From positions 3,215,190 through 3,279,189 of the forward strand of contig OV277869.1 of assembly GCA_922989275.2 (NCBI GenBank): DNA of 64,000 nt, in the 5' to 3' direction. Numbering within the stretch: position 1 is the stretch's first letter; every line of letters begins with the position of its first letter. Shown one piece after another: positions 10,900-22,860 of the stretch. The DNA is from Gari tellinella (Eukaryota > Mollusca > Bivalvia > Cardiida > Psammobiidae). A program made the position numbers and the translations under genes. Under the pieces are notes generated by a model that saw nothing but the letters and a program-made list of their open reading frames with translations, was not told where the DNA came from and searched no databases.

Positions 10900-11985
10900 T
10901 TTTAATTAAATTTAAGTTCAGTTGGAATGTTGGTCATGTCGGGGTCAAAATCAAAGCCACTAGGTAAAATCATATAACAGCAATGTTAACACTCTAGAGG
11001 CTACAAATCTGATTTGATCTTCATGAAACTTGGTCAAAAATTTTGCCTTATTAATATCTAGGTCAAGTTGAAATGTGGGTCATGTAGGGTCAAAAACTAG
11101 GTCACTAGGTAAAATAATTTAACAAGGGCCACCATGGCCCTAAATCGCTCACCTGGTACACCATGTAGACTTAACCTATAGTGACCCAGATTAGGACTGG
11201 ACATGACCCACAATCAACCTTTAGAGTGTTTTAACTGATTTTTCTATCATTTGACGTAGTGCCAGACACAATCAACATTTGATTTTGACCTAAATTTGAT
11301 GTAGGCAAACAGTCTGAAAATATTTCATTCAGATCTAAAGAGATTTGTAGCCTCTAGAGGGTTTTTCTTTGATTTGACCTAGTGACCTAGTTTTTGACCC
11401 GACATGACCCATATTCCAAATTGACCTAGATAACAATTGGGCTAACATCCTAACCAAGTTGCATTAAAATCCAATAAGATTTGTAGCCTCTAGAGTGTTA
11501 ACAAGGTTTTTCTAAGATTTGACCTTGTGACCTAGTTTTGGACCTTACATGACCCACATTTGAAATTGACCTATACATCAATTAGGCAAGTATTCTGACC
11601 AAGTTTCATAAGGATCAATTGAGATTTGTAGCCACTAGAGTGTTAACAAGGTTTTTCTATGATTTGACCTAGTGACCTAGTGTTTGACAGGACATGACCC
11701 ACATTCAAACTTGACCTATATATCAATGAGGCAAACATTCTGACCAAGTTTCATTAAAATCCATTGAGATTTTTAGCCTCTAGAGTGTTAACAAGATTTT
11801 TCTATGATTTGACATAGTGACCTAGTTTTTGACCGGACATGACCCACTTTCGAACTTGACCTAGATTTAATCAAGACAAACTTTGTCATCAAGTTTCATG
11901 AAGATCTGATGTAATTTGTAGGCGCTAGAGTGATAACGAACAATTGTGGACGGACGACGGACATTCAGGTGAGCTAAAAACCTTG
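10900..11985. repeat. Tandem array, units of about 150-165 bp
   Basis: Repeated blocks TTGACCTAGTGACCTAGTTT, GACATGACCCACATTC, ACCAAGTTTCATTAAAATCC and TTTGTAGCCTCTAGAGTG recur at about 11,345, 11,490, 11,645 and 11,790. An inverted unit lies at 10,910-11,110. The right edge is GGACGGACGACGGAC then CAGGTGAGCTAAAAA. Confidence 0.75.
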
Positions 11986-12482
11986 TTAACACTCTAGAGG
12001 CTAAAAATCTCATTAGATATGCATTTAATTTCAGTTGACTACGCAGTGATTTTTTCCCTTCAATTTTGAATTGGTCTGGTACCCCTAAGGTTTAAAATTT
12101 TGTTCTGTATTGCTAGCATTGTGAACAAAAATAGTTCATAAACTATGCTGATTAGAATCACTGAATAGACCTTGATCAAACTTTTCATTATGTATAATAA
12201 ATCTTTTTTTTTAGATCTACATGTATTTGTCTTTTCAGAGTGAAAATTCTGCCAAGTAGATGTTTTGAGTGACCTCAGGAGAAATTTATGATGGAGCAAA
12301 TCTATATCCAAGGATTCTCAATTCATTCACCAAGAAATTCCACACCCAATACTTAAAATGACATTGATGGCATCATTGACCTTAATGAGAGGACTAGAGA
12401 GTGCTCTTACATAAATGGAATAAGAATAAATAAGTGTCTTCAATATGAACACTTTGCTGCCTGTCCCTTTAACCCATTACTC

Positions 12483-12716
12483 CATAGATACACATTGTTA
12501 TGCCTGATATTTATTCCTCAATTGAAAAAAAAAGTCAAAATTCATAGTCATGAATTTTTTTTCAATAGAAACATTTATATAATAAATTATTATAACAGAT
12601 GGTAGCTTAAAGCAAGACAAAAGTGAAAAAAAATGCACCTTATGGTACATTTTGCTTTACTTTCAATGTGCTTTTAATTGGTCACCTATCTTCAATAATA
12701 GATATAGGATATGGTG
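12483..12716. mobile_element. MITE family B, copy 2 (degraded)
   Basis: TTAA on both sides, AACCCATTACTCCATAGA left end, decayed core CAAAAGTGAAAAAAAATGCACC..GCTTTACTTTCAA. Confidence 0.65.
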
Positions 12717-12827
12717 TTAAACCCTAAATGGAATACTATAGTCAAACTTTAATAATGTATTTCGATCTCATTTTGGTGGAACATATTTGTATTTCAAAGT
12801 TCAAATATGCCTAAAATTTTAATTTTT

Positions 12828-13520
12828 AGCTCATGGTGAGCTTTTGCAATCCTTGAATGTCCGGCGTTCGTCTTCAACAATTTTAGTGTTTACACTGTAG
12901 AGGCCACAATATTTATTCAATCTTTCTTGAACTTGCTCAGATTGTATATTACCATAAGAGTTCGAATGAGTTCAATTCTGGTTGAAATCGGACAGATAAA
13001 TCAAGAGTTATCTACCTTTGACTCACTGAAAATGCCATATTTAACAGTGTTTACACTTAAGAGGCCACAATTTTTATCAATTTTGTATCAAACTTGCTCA
13101 GATTATATTTTCCATAAGAGTTCGGATGAGTTCAATTATGGTTGAAATCAGACCAATAGATCAAGAGTTATCTACCTTTGAATTACTGCAAATGCCATAT
13201 TTAACAGTGTTTACACTCTAGACGCAACACTTTTTTATCCAATCTTCCTCAAACTTACTCTGATTGTATATGGCTATAAGAGTTCAGATGAGATCTATTA
13301 TGGTTGAACTCGGACAAACAGGTCTTGAAAGAGTTATACCCCCTTGAATTGCTGAAAATGTCATATCTAACAGTGTTAACACTCTTGCAACTACATTTTT
13401 CAATGGATTTATATTATACTTGCTGATAATGTATATAGCTATACGTTCTCGAAGGAATTTAATTATTGTTTAAATCTGATCATTGTGGCAAGATTTATCT
13501 ACCCTTGATATACTTTGAAA
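12828..13520. repeat. Tandem array, about 4 units of about 162 bp
   Basis: It starts with the hairpin AGCTCATGGTGAGCT, then units with AACAGTGTTTACACT..GAGGCCACAAT, CATAAGAGTTCGGATGAGTT and ATCAAGAGTTATCTACC at about 12,890, 13,051, 13,212 and 13,376, increasingly diverged. Confidence 0.7.
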
Positions 13521-14046
13521 TGCTAGAAAAGGCTTCATTATAATTAGGCTCTAGTTATCTGCTCTTTATGTACTATACTATACTAGAGTAGGTTGTATTC
13601 AAATGTTGTTAATATGCTATACTACAAATTTGAATGGATTTAGAATAAAACAGGTGAAATTCACAGGTAAAGCTATCAGGGTTCATTTCAAATGGTGAGC
13701 GATATCAGGGCCTTCAGGCATTAATTCCATCAATACGCATTTTACACATTTAACTTTTATTCCTCCAATGAAGTCATGAGTATGTATCAAAAGAAATATA
13801 TCAACCTACTTTAAGTGTTTACCTGTCTATGGAGTAAAGGTTTAAAAAGAAAGGGCTGTTCTATGAGATGTTCCATGTGATTTGTAGTTTAGCAAGCACT
13901 CATTTCCAGATCAAGGAGACATCTAAAGACAAGTGACTTTTTAATGCAGGGAAAAATAATGCAGAGAGCCACAGAATTTTCATGCATAATTGTTAATATT
14001 CATTAAGCAATCACCAGACCATATTCTTGTATAAGTTAATAGGTGC
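13520..14046. other. No supported feature
   Basis: AT-rich, without open frames or recognised repeats. Confidence 0.35.
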
Positions 14047-14050
14047 TTAA

Positions 14051-14294
14051 CCCTTTCCCACATTGCATGTTTCTAGTATTGAATATGGGTGTCCACTTAA
14101 AGCAGGTTGAAAGTAAAGCAGAATGTGCCTTAAGGCACATTCTGCTTTACTTTCAGCCTGCTTAAAGCTACCATCTGCTAGAATATAGGAAATATTTCTT
14201 ATGATACATATTCATGACTGTATAAATTGGAACTATTTTCACCAGTGGAGGAATAAATTAAATGCGTTAAAAGGCGCTTCCATGTGGGAAAGGG
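14051..14294. mobile_element. MITE family B, copy 3
   Basis: TTAA both sides, ends CCCTTTCCCACA / TGTGGGAAAGGG, palindrome 14,096-14,167 with AAGTAAAGCAGAATGTGCC arms. Confidence 0.9.
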
Positions 14295-14486
14295 TTAATA
14301 ACAGATTGACTGTAATCAATAACAAATCTGCTTTTGGTAGATGGGAGAGAAAAAAATAAAATCATCAACTTGACAACATTTTATTTGTTTTAATTGTATG
14401 TAGGTACAACCAATCCTTGCTGTTTGCTTTGTTCATTCAACTATACCACAGGGCTCAAGATAAGGGGAGACTAAAATTTTTATTTC

Positions 14487-14585
14487 TGTATTAAACCCTA
14501 TGGTGTCACTACAGTACTCATTAGGATCCTCTCTGAGAGGATTCTAATGAGAATAGTAACACCATAGGATTTGGAGCTGTATTAA
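14487..14585. repeat. Palindrome P1
   Basis: CCTATGGTGTCACTACAGTA, then CTCATTAGGATCCTCTC meets its complement at GAGAG. The flanking CTGTATTAAA is repeated on both sides. Confidence 0.6.
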
Positions 14586-14689
14586 AGGGGGATTTATTGG
14601 ATTTGTATAGTTGACTCCTTCTTATCTGGAGCCCTGTTTAGACTACATGCACCATGGATAATCAAACTGGAGTTATATGCCTATTTTAA

Positions 14690-16560
14690 GCTACCATCTG
14701 CTAAAATATAGAAAATATTTCTTAATAAATATATTCATGGCTGTCTAAATTGTAACTATTTATTCAGGAGAGAAAAAATTAAAGGCGTAAAAATGTGTAT
14801 ATTTGGAGTATTTGGTTAAACATACTTTAATCTTTCACACCATAGATGCTCATATTAATGTCTTTAATTTATTCCTACACTCAAGAAAATAGTTCAGCTT
14901 TGTAAAAGTCTTAAAAAAAATGTTTTCCACATCCTAGCAGATGGTAGCTTTAAACAGACTGAAAGTATAGCAGAATGCTCCTTATGTAACTGTAATGAAA
15001 ACATTGTCGAGTAAAGGGTTACTATAGGTGATTGGCGCATATATGGGTAATTGGAGTAAAGATCAAAGCAAGCTGAAATTTGATCAGAATATATCCAGTA
15101 GGAGATTTCTACTCAAGTTAATTTTAGCCTATGCAAACTGTTGACACAGGTCAGAGGGCTCCAAATAGGGACCCTCTGATAAGGGTCTTCTTTGTCTTTC
15201 ATGTTGCAATAAATTGTAACAAACTCATTGAAACCTACCAGTAAAACCTCTCTATTACGACCACTAAAAAGAAGGCTACTTGACTGCTTAAAGGACAGGT
15301 GACAGCTTCAATCAAGGGCAATGTATACGTTAACCTTGCTTTAAGCAGTCACATGTCTTAACTACCGGCTGCGGCTAATTCACACTATTTAGTGGCCTAA
15401 TAGAGAGGTTTCACTGTATATTCATTATTAACCAACAGTGTACATGTGAAGAGTACACTCGTCCCATGCAAACAGTGAAGACGAAGATCAGAGAGTTCCA
15501 AATTCGGGTCTTCGTTGTTTATCAGGTTACAATAAATCGTTGCAACCTAGTGCCACATATTAACATCATTAACAAACAGAGTAACTGTTAGGAGTACACT
15601 TGTTTATTGCATACAGAGTAGATCCAGATCAAAGGCCTCTCAAACTCATTGAAATATACCACCACATATTTACATCATTAACCCTTTCAAACCTACAGCC
15701 CTCTGTAGAGATTACTGATTACATATGAAAACATAGAAGACCCTGATCAGAGGGGTCCTCTATTAAGGAGCCCTCTGATCAGGGGCACTGTTTGCTATTT
15801 TCATTGCTTTTTTTGTCATAAAAACCCCCCAGCTGGTTAAAATGCATATACTAGAAGAGTCTGAAAGGATAATAAATACCCACAGGAGATATTTAGGGTT
15901 GAAAGGGTTAACAAAATGTGTACCTGTGAAGAGTACACTTGTCCTATGCAAACAGTGACCCAAATTAACGGCCTTCTAAAACAGTCTTTTCTGTTTGTCA
16001 CATTGCAATTAATTGTAACAGACTTGGAAATAGAAAATCTTTCTTATGGTATATTTTCATGACTATAAAGTGACTATTTTCTTTACTGGAGGAATAAATC
16101 GACGTATTTATGGGGTACTGGTAGCTTAAAGCAGGCTGAAATTAAACCAAAATGAGCCTAAATGTGCATTCTGCTTTACTTTCAACCTGCTTTAAGTGGT
16201 ACTTGTCTTCAAAACTGGAAGCAGGCTTTGAGGTAATGGGTTAAACATGGAATGCAACCTATCAGATAAATGGTTAACAGTAGTTGTTGCAGGTCTTTAA
16301 CCTGTTAAACCTCTAATCAATAGATACACCTTTTTAGGCATTTAAATAACTCCTCCACCAAAGAAATTGATTTCAATTTATACAGATATGAAATTGTGCG
16401 CAGTCCAAATCATATCCAAGTAGATGGTATCTTAAAGCAGAATGCACTTTATGGCACATTCTGCTTTAATTACAATTACCCTGCTTTAAGTGGTCACATG
16501 GTCACACTAGAAACAGGCCACTGACTAATAATGGTTTTTCCTATTTTCTCTTTAACCCAT
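14690..16560. mobile_element. MITE pile-up: fragments of families B, C and F
   Basis: Family B pieces at about 14,690-14,790, 14,825-14,990, 16,030-16,255 and 16,310-16,540. Family C cores or edges at about 15,120-15,200, 15,430-15,530, 15,575-15,660, 15,690-15,900 (core GACCCTGATCAGAGG..CCTCTGATCAGGG) and 15,910-16,010. Most lack one end, and they probably inserted into one another. No coding sequence. Confidence 0.6.
15240..15420. mobile_element. MITE family F, copy 1 (core lost)
   Basis: CAGTAAAACCTCTCTATTAC..GACCACTAAAAAGAAGGC and the complement TAGTGGCCTAATAGAGAGG..TTTCACTGTA. The central palindrome is reduced. Confidence 0.65.
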
Positions 16561-16659
16561 TACCCTATTTCTAACCACTTTACCCAACATGTATGAACTA
16601 TACATATTCAATCCTAACAAGTTTAGTTTTTTAACATCCTTTTCTGCCATCAATGGGCT

Positions 16660-16895
16660 AATTGGACGGCCCATAGAGAGGGGAGCGGATACAGAGAACT
16701 TGGGCATGATGCCCTACTCTTACTATCGAAAGAGTTCTCTGCTTCTTTTAGATGCCAAATGTAAAGCACTCATACATCGACCTCGGTTTATAAATTCTCA
16801 ACCGAAGGACTTGATCCGGCGGGGGATCAAACTCACAACCCCTGACGTAGTAAGTGGGTGCTTTACCCCTCGACTACGTCAGCCGGTCAATCCTA
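16660..16895 (-). mobile_element. tRNA-derived SINE
   Basis: Minus strand: CCGGCTGACGTAGTCGAGGG (box A region), then box B-like GTGAGTTTGATCCCC and GCCGGATCAAGTCC. It accounts for the open frame seen across it. Confidence 0.65.
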
Positions 16896-16949
16896 ACAAA
16901 AAGCAACATGTATACCACATAAAAGTCACCTGACTGTTAAAAATATTGC

Positions 16950-18230
16950 CATTTGAAATATTTGACCTTGACCTTTCACCACACATGTCTAAAAGATACA
17001 TATTCATACTCCTTCAAATGAGAGGAACATGAATACAAAATATAATGCTCTGATCAGAAGGGGTTCACAGGTTATGGTTATTAAAAAAAAAATTGACCTT
17101 TTGACCTATGTGACCTTGATCTAGGAGCTGACATGCTCAAAATCCCTCTTCATATTGGCAACATGCATTTTAACTTTATATAATTATTACAGCCGTTATA
17201 TTCAAATGTGACCTAGATTTTGTCAAGATGGTCATTTTGACAAAGTTTGATAAAGATTTGACAAAAATTGTGGCCTATATAGTGTGTTCACAAGCAAAAA
17301 TTACACGGATGCACATAAGCAAACACAGCACGATCATATTACCTCACTTTGAGCAAAATGTGCTCAAGTGAGCTACAAACACTATTGTTGATTCACTGTT
17401 ATTCGTGTGATAAACACCACAGGTAAAGAATAAATTGGAAGCAAACAGTGTAGATCTAGTGGTTGCTCTTTGGAGTTAATATTCACAACTTGATCAACAG
17501 TACATATTTAACTCCGAGTGTTTATGCAAGTAACTTCATATTTTAGTCGCCTCTGGGTCCAACAGATTTATAGTGCATTTGTTTGTTGGAAGTTTCATGT
17601 GAATGATGGCAAGATCTCCAATTCAGAATCATGCTCCCGAATCAACTCAATATGTGAAGAGCACTACATAGGACACAAGGAATTATGGCTTTCTGAACAC
17701 AAATATGGCATCAATCATACCAGGAAACCATCTGAAAGAGCAAACACCTTAGCAATTCCATCATAGGCTTGTCTCATTGGCTAACTTTTGTCTTCAGACT
17801 GTAAATGTTTCCAAGATATGAGTGGAATGACTGTGCAATAAATTACTCGTCACAAAGACCCAAAGTTATCTAAATCACTCCGAAAAGTCCCCTGGTTGCT
17901 TAAATACCACAAGCAGGCAAAATAACCTTCACTCTAGGCTGATTGACCATACAGTAGTGAGGGGTGACTAATAAGCTCCAACAGTCTGAAAGAGAAAAAA
18001 ACGTACATATAAATGTCAACAGCCAAGTTCAAGTTAAATTAAGAAAATCAAGACTGTGTTCATTGTTTAACAAACCCTTCTCAAATGTCTGCAATGCTCG
18101 AAAATTGGAAAAAATGTTCTAAATTCAAAACATAAAAACCTAGGAAATTTCTAATCAATCCTTACAAAATTTTTATTATAATTAATTTGAGCCTATACAA
18201 ACAAACAATAGAGTATCAAAAGTCACTTAG
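16950..18230. other. Diffuse GACCTTGACC-type repeat, then no supported feature
   Basis: 16,950-17,370 carries TTGACCTTGACCTTT blocks and ends GCTCAAGTGAGCT, resembling the other hairpin-ended repeats. The 82-codon frame at 17,518-17,766 matches nothing I know. Confidence 0.35.
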
Positions 18231-18239
18231 TGATACACG

Positions 18240-18400
18240 TCATGATAGCACACACGCCTTCACCCCTTTGGGCCCATTTACACCCCCAAACTATTTATCC
18301 CGGATCAGGATTCGCACCTGCAATCTTTAGGAAACAAGGCGACACCTGTCACAAACCTAGCATGCCATCCCAGGACCGATCATAGGGGATTCAGTGATCA
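18240..18400 (-). mobile_element. Possible tRNA-derived SINE (degraded)
   Basis: Minus strand has a box B-like GGTGCGAATCC downstream of TGGCATGCTAGG. One mismatch to the B-box consensus. Confidence 0.35.
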
Positions 18401-18499
18401 TGAGACTAGTCCCCATTTAGAGCATTACCCTTACTTCTACTTCTACCATAATACGGCCTCCTTAATCGTGACTAACTGGCCATCGGTTTTGTGACCATA

Positions 18500-19380
18500 T
18501 CTCGGTCAAATTTCAACTTACGTGGCTAACAATTTCAGTATAAATAGTTTGAAAACATTTAAAAAGATTGACCAAATCACATTTTTTTGTTTTGATTGCG
18601 TCTTTCAATTTAAGAGCAATATACGGGAGAGGGGTAGATCTATATTTTTCGAGAGCACGGCGTTCATTTTGTGAATTTTCCAATTGTTTAATTGTTTGAT
18701 TTCAAATAATGTTACATAATTAATCATGTATACCTATGATGACTCTAAATCAATAGCTGTCAAGTGCCGAAAAAGAACGTATTAAGAGAAAATACGCATT
18801 TACTTACCCTCGTTCACCCGTTACGAACCATAACGGCGGCCAATAAACTTGCTGTATCCCGGCATGTAACGTGAATATAGCACGCTCGATGAACAAAGGA
18901 ACCAGTTTTCCGGATGGTTGAGATACTTAGCAACAGCCAATGGAATGCCATGTTTCATATCGCTCATTTGCATAAATAGTTTGCAATCGACAAAAAATAC
19001 GTATCTGTACTGAATTTTGCTCCACAGTACTCTTATTTCGCATCGACTTGTAACAAACGCTTATGTTTCGAAGTCATTTTTTGTTTATTGAACAAACTAT
19101 TGCGTTTAATTAGTGCATTTGCGAGCATAAGGCGAGTATAAGGTGGTTTTGACCCTAACTTCACTGAAATTTCGGGGACGAGCTCATGTAATCGCTCGAC
19201 AGGCCGAGTTGTATACCTTGTATATAAATATAGTAAGGGTACAATTTATTTTTTTTTCAGAATTTTTTTTTTTCAGAATTTTTTTTTCTTATTTCGAGAG
19301 TATATAAATATAGATCTAGTAAGGGTACAATTTTTTTTTTTTTAATTTTTTTTTAAACTTTTTTTTCGAGAGAACCACCT
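18500..19380. repeat. Repeat segment, inverted relative of 3.4-4.3 kb, with T-rich runs
   Basis: GACGAGCTCATGTAATCGC, two AGTAAGGGTACAAT + T-run blocks (about 19,230 and 19,320) and TCGAGAGAACCACCTATG mirror 3,440-3,720. Confidence 0.5.
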
Positions 19381-19381
19381 A

Positions 19382-19699
19382 TGCTTCACAGCCATATTGC
19401 CGTCTGCTTCAATATTGTTGTCTGCACTATCGTTTCAAATTAAGAATTAAAGGCAGTATGACTGAAGAAATTTCAGAAAAAGTGTCAAACAATTTTGATT
19501 CTGATCAGACGCCACGTTACGCGGCGTCTGATCAGGATCAAAACTGTTTACAAATGCACTTTGGTTTAAACAATATTTTATTTACATAACGAAATAGATT
19601 GGACACAGGCATTGCCTATGTAAGTCCTCTCCATTTTTTATTATTTTTTATCTTTTGTTTAAACATATGCACTTTATGACGTCATTGAGAGTGAAAGAG
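19382..19699. mobile_element. MITE family E, copy 1
   Basis: CAGCCATATTGCCGTCTGC left region, core 19,487-19,550 (TGATCAGACGCC arms), GAGTGAAAGAG + TTAA right end. Contains extra sequence right of the core. Confidence 0.65.
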
Positions 19700-19933
19700 T
19701 TAAATTTATCAGGATCCAAACTGTTTGCAAATAACTATTTTACTCGGAGTAAGGCAACGAAGAGGTCAAATACAGGTGAGCTCGACTTAGGCGAATTCGA
19801 ATTATTAAGGTTCATATGATGTAAATGAAATTCAAAACCAGCATAATAACTGTGGTACTGAAATAAAATATGTGCCCTACAGGAAGAATAAAAACAAGAA
19901 ATGAATGTGTTTACAATTCGCGGAAACTAACTA

Positions 19934-20137
19934 CAGTAAAACCTGTCTATTACGACCACTAAAATGTGTTAATTATTAGGTGTTTACGACAGGTGACGGC
20001 TTAAAGCAAGATTACAGTAAAACAGAAAGCTCTTTAAGGAGCTTTCTGTTTTACTGTCACCTTGCTTGAAGCTGTCACCTGTCTTTTATAAATCAATTAG
20101 CCTTCGTTTGAGTGGTCATAATAGTAGAGTTCTACTG
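19934..20137. mobile_element. MITE family F, copy 2
   Basis: TA on both sides, ends CAGTAAAACCTGTCTATTAC and complement, palindrome 19,990-20,083 (AGGTGACGGCTTAAAGCAAG, ACAGTAAAACAGAAAGCTC arms). Confidence 0.88.
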
Positions 20138-20303
20138 TAGTTAAATATTTATGTGAGATATTAACAGGAGATGTTTATGATAATTAAGTTGTTAACTGGT
20201 GTCAGAAATATGCCACCATATATAACTTTTACCAAATTAGTTTGTGGGGATTGGACTTCATATCATATAGGCAATGTGACTGACAATTGTAAATTACTAT
20301 ACA

Positions 20304-20756
20304 CAGTAAAACCTTTTTATTACAACAATTTAATTATGATAATTATTTGGTGTTTATGGTAGGTGGTTGCTTAAAGCAAGATGTACGTAAAGCCTAAAGT
20401 TCATTTAGCAGCTTACTGTTTTACATTCACCTTGCATTAACCCTTTCCCCCATAGAAGCGACTTTTAGCGTATTTAGTTAATTCCTCCGCTGAAGAAATT
20501 AGTTCCAGTTTATACCCTCATGAACAATTACCATTACAAATATTTTATATAGTTTAGCAGATTTTAGCTTAAAGCAGGCTGAAAGTAAAGCAGAATGTGC
20601 CTTAAGGCACATTCTGCTTTACTTTCAACCTGCTTTAAGTGGTCTCCTGTTTTTAAAACTAGAAACAGGCTATGAGGTAATGGGTTAAGCTGTCCCCTGT
20701 GTTTCATATAAACTATTTGCCTTCTTTTTAATGGCCGTAATAGAGACGTTTTACCG
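20304..20756. mobile_element. MITE family F, copy 3, split by a family B insertion
   Basis: Left part 20,304-20,440 and right part 20,685-20,756. Removing the B element and one TTAA restores CCTTGCATTAAGCTGTC, the normal family F junction. Confidence 0.8.
20441..20684. mobile_element. MITE family B, copy 4, nested in F
   Basis: Ends CCCTTTCCCCCATAGAAGCG / GAGGTAATGGG, exact TTAA duplication, palindrome about 20,571-20,638. Confidence 0.92.
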
Positions 20757-20827
20757 TATATGAACTCTTTGCACGAAATGAGGAATAAATAAAAGAAATA
20801 CCTAATCCACACCTCAATGTCCTAACC

Positions 20828-21000
20828 ATGAGCAAGGAGCTTTGCCCCTCCGGCCTTTGCCCCTTCGTCAAAAAGTTCAACACAGAACTTTGCCCCTTTC
20901 TGATTTTGCAAAGACGGAATTTTGCCCCTTCCTGTATTTTTCATATGCGGAACTTTGCCCCTTTCATAGCGGAACTTTGCTCCTTTGCCCCTTTGCTGAA
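20828..21000. repeat. Imperfect tandem GGAACTTTGCCCCTTTC repeat
   Basis: About seven TTTGCCCCTT/TTTGCTCCTT blocks at irregular 13-40 bp spacing. Open frames on both strands are products of the repetition. Confidence 0.6.
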
Positions 21001-21309
21001 CACGATTCATGTTATCATAATTATCACTATCACAACCATGATTTTAACTTCACGCTTAAATGACGCCTTTGGTAATTATACCGAGAGTCTATAGTACAAG
21101 ATCAGAGGACACATTTAACGTTAAAATACTTCAAAGATACCGATACTACGTAAACACTTTAATCTTTATTTAACAACCCGCAAGAAATATATCAATAACG
21201 TTGGCTATTGGATACATAATGGGATTCCATACCAATATCTGTACCTTACATTACTCAAATTTTACAATTGAATTTCATTAGTTGTACCTCGTTGGAGCCA
21301 CGTCTTGAA

Positions 21310-21500
21310 CCGTCTCGATAGCTCAGTTGGTAGAGCGTCCGCTTTCGGGGCGGGACGTCGTTTGTTCGATCCCCGGCCGTGTCATAAAACGGTACTAGTA
21401 GCTCATTTGCCTGGTGCTCGGCATCATAATGGAATGGTAGTGCTAGGAAGGTAACGGTAATGCCAAGGTAAGTATGTCTGTTACTGGATACGTTGTTTGT
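21310..21500 (+). mobile_element. tRNA-headed SINE
   Basis: Box A TAGCTCAGTTGGTAGAGCG and box B TTGTTCGATCCCC, 45 bases apart. The T-arm does not pair well, and the sequence runs on into a non-tRNA body, so it is a SINE head and not a tRNA gene. Confidence 0.6.
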
Positions 21501-21579
21501 CGCAATAAAAGCTTATGTTGATTGTTTACCAGATGCGACGTAAATAAAACTTACCTTTATATACCCTTACCTTTATCCT

Positions 21580-21705
21580 AGTAGTAGTAATCTTTATTTA
21601 CATCTCATCATTATACATACATTTTAAGATATTATCATACATTTTGTAAAACTTATACATGTATAATGCCACTCCTTCGTGGAGTTATAAGAGATGATTA
21701 AACAA
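21580..21705 (-). mobile_element. LINE 3' end fragment
   Basis: Minus strand ends ..GATGAGATGTAAATAAAGAT followed by (TACTAC)n, a typical LINE tail with microsatellite. CCACGAAGGAGTGGC forms a small hairpin. Confidence 0.5.
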
Positions 21706-21980
21706 AATCACATGCATCATCTAAGAGTCACTGTACATACACAATAAAACAGTTTAGACTGTAAAAACAATGTTTACCAAAAGTTAATACCCACGGCGCT
21801 AAAACAATTTCAAACGCTGACAGACAAAGCACATGTATTATTGCACAACATTTAAAGAATGCTCCTAAGAACTTACACCTTTTTGAAAAAAGCAAAGGGG
21901 GAAGGTATAGCATTGAGTTCAAAGTAAAAACGAGATATCGAAGTTTGACTGTATATTAATTCTAAACATGTATTGAATGA

Positions 21981-22474
21981 GAGCGTGTTCACCTGAGACC
22001 CTCGAATCGACCCGAGTTCCTCAGGTTACAGGTGAACAAACCGTGTTTGTACTCGAATGACGTCAAATGACCTCTGAACCGAACTCTAGGCTAACCCAGT
22101 CTCTGCGCAGGGTAAGTCGAGTTTCAAAATGGCGTCCGAAAATGACAACGCAAAATCCCAATAGTAAAAAGCTAAATACTGTATAATTACGGCATGTATA
22201 ACAGTGTTTTAATGAACAGTCCTGTAGCCGTGCTATAAGGTAACAAATAGTTAGCCTAGGATTTTATTGTTCGACAGTATAATCATAAAATTGCCATTAT
22301 TGCTCCGGGTTGGCGTGGTTCCCATTTTGTTTTAGGCCGTAATTTGACCCCTTTACTTACTCGTCTGAAGGGTTTGTCGTTCTGCTTAACGATGCGTGCG
22401 CATTCGGAATTTAGCGCCATTTTACGTCATTTGATCAACTCTACTGAATTCGCGAGTCTCAGGTGAACACGCCC
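21981..22474. mobile_element. hAT-like MITE, 494 bp
   Basis: Ends GAGCGTGTTCACCTGAGAC and complement of GTCTCAGGTGAACACGCCC, flanked by TGAATGA on both sides (7-8 bp target duplication). No coding capacity. Confidence 0.75.
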
Positions 22475-22583
22475 TGAATGAATGGTGTTTTATGGCCCAT
22501 AGACACAAGGTGGTCATTTAGAGCCGAATACATGTATTAACTATTTAATGATCGTCTACTGATCGCTAAGTAGTGCTACATTT

Positions 22584-22690
22584 CAAACAGTTTGGATCCA
22601 GAACAGACGCCGCGTGACGCGGCGTCTGATCAGGATCAAAGCTGTTTGCAAATGCGCTTTATGCCGTCATTAAGAGTGAACGGTTTAAAC
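22584..22690. mobile_element. MITE family E fragment with core
   Basis: Palindrome 22,584-22,648 (TTTGGATCCAGAACAGACGC / complement), then AATGCGCTTTATGCCGTCAT and AGAGTGAACGG. The left part is missing. Confidence 0.6.
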
Positions 22691-22860
22691 GAGTTTGATG
22701 TATCCAAGTTTGACAGAATTTGGTCTATCCCGTTGTTTGACCGTCACAAGGTATACCACTCTCTTTCACACACCCTCCACTCTGTAGCAGTAGCGTGTTC
22801 AGTTACCACTGTTTTCTGTTTAGGTTTTCAGTTTGTTCCCCGTGTGCAGCGTGCGAAGTA

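Noticed and set aside
16589..16933. 114-codon plus-strand frame
   Set aside because: It lies across a tRNA-derived SINE in the opposite orientation.
17518..17766. 82-codon plus-strand frame
   Set aside because: No recognisable domain, splice context or repeat relation; length is within chance expectation for AT-rich DNA.
20822..21094. Three overlapping frames with repeated CPF/LCPF or GAKF words
   Set aside because: Produced by the TTTGCCCCTT tandem repeat, not a protein.
21310..21380. Candidate tRNA gene (TAGCTCAGTTGGTAGAGCG)
   Set aside because: The A and B boxes are good, but the T-arm and acceptor stem do not pair and the sequence continues into a SINE-like body.
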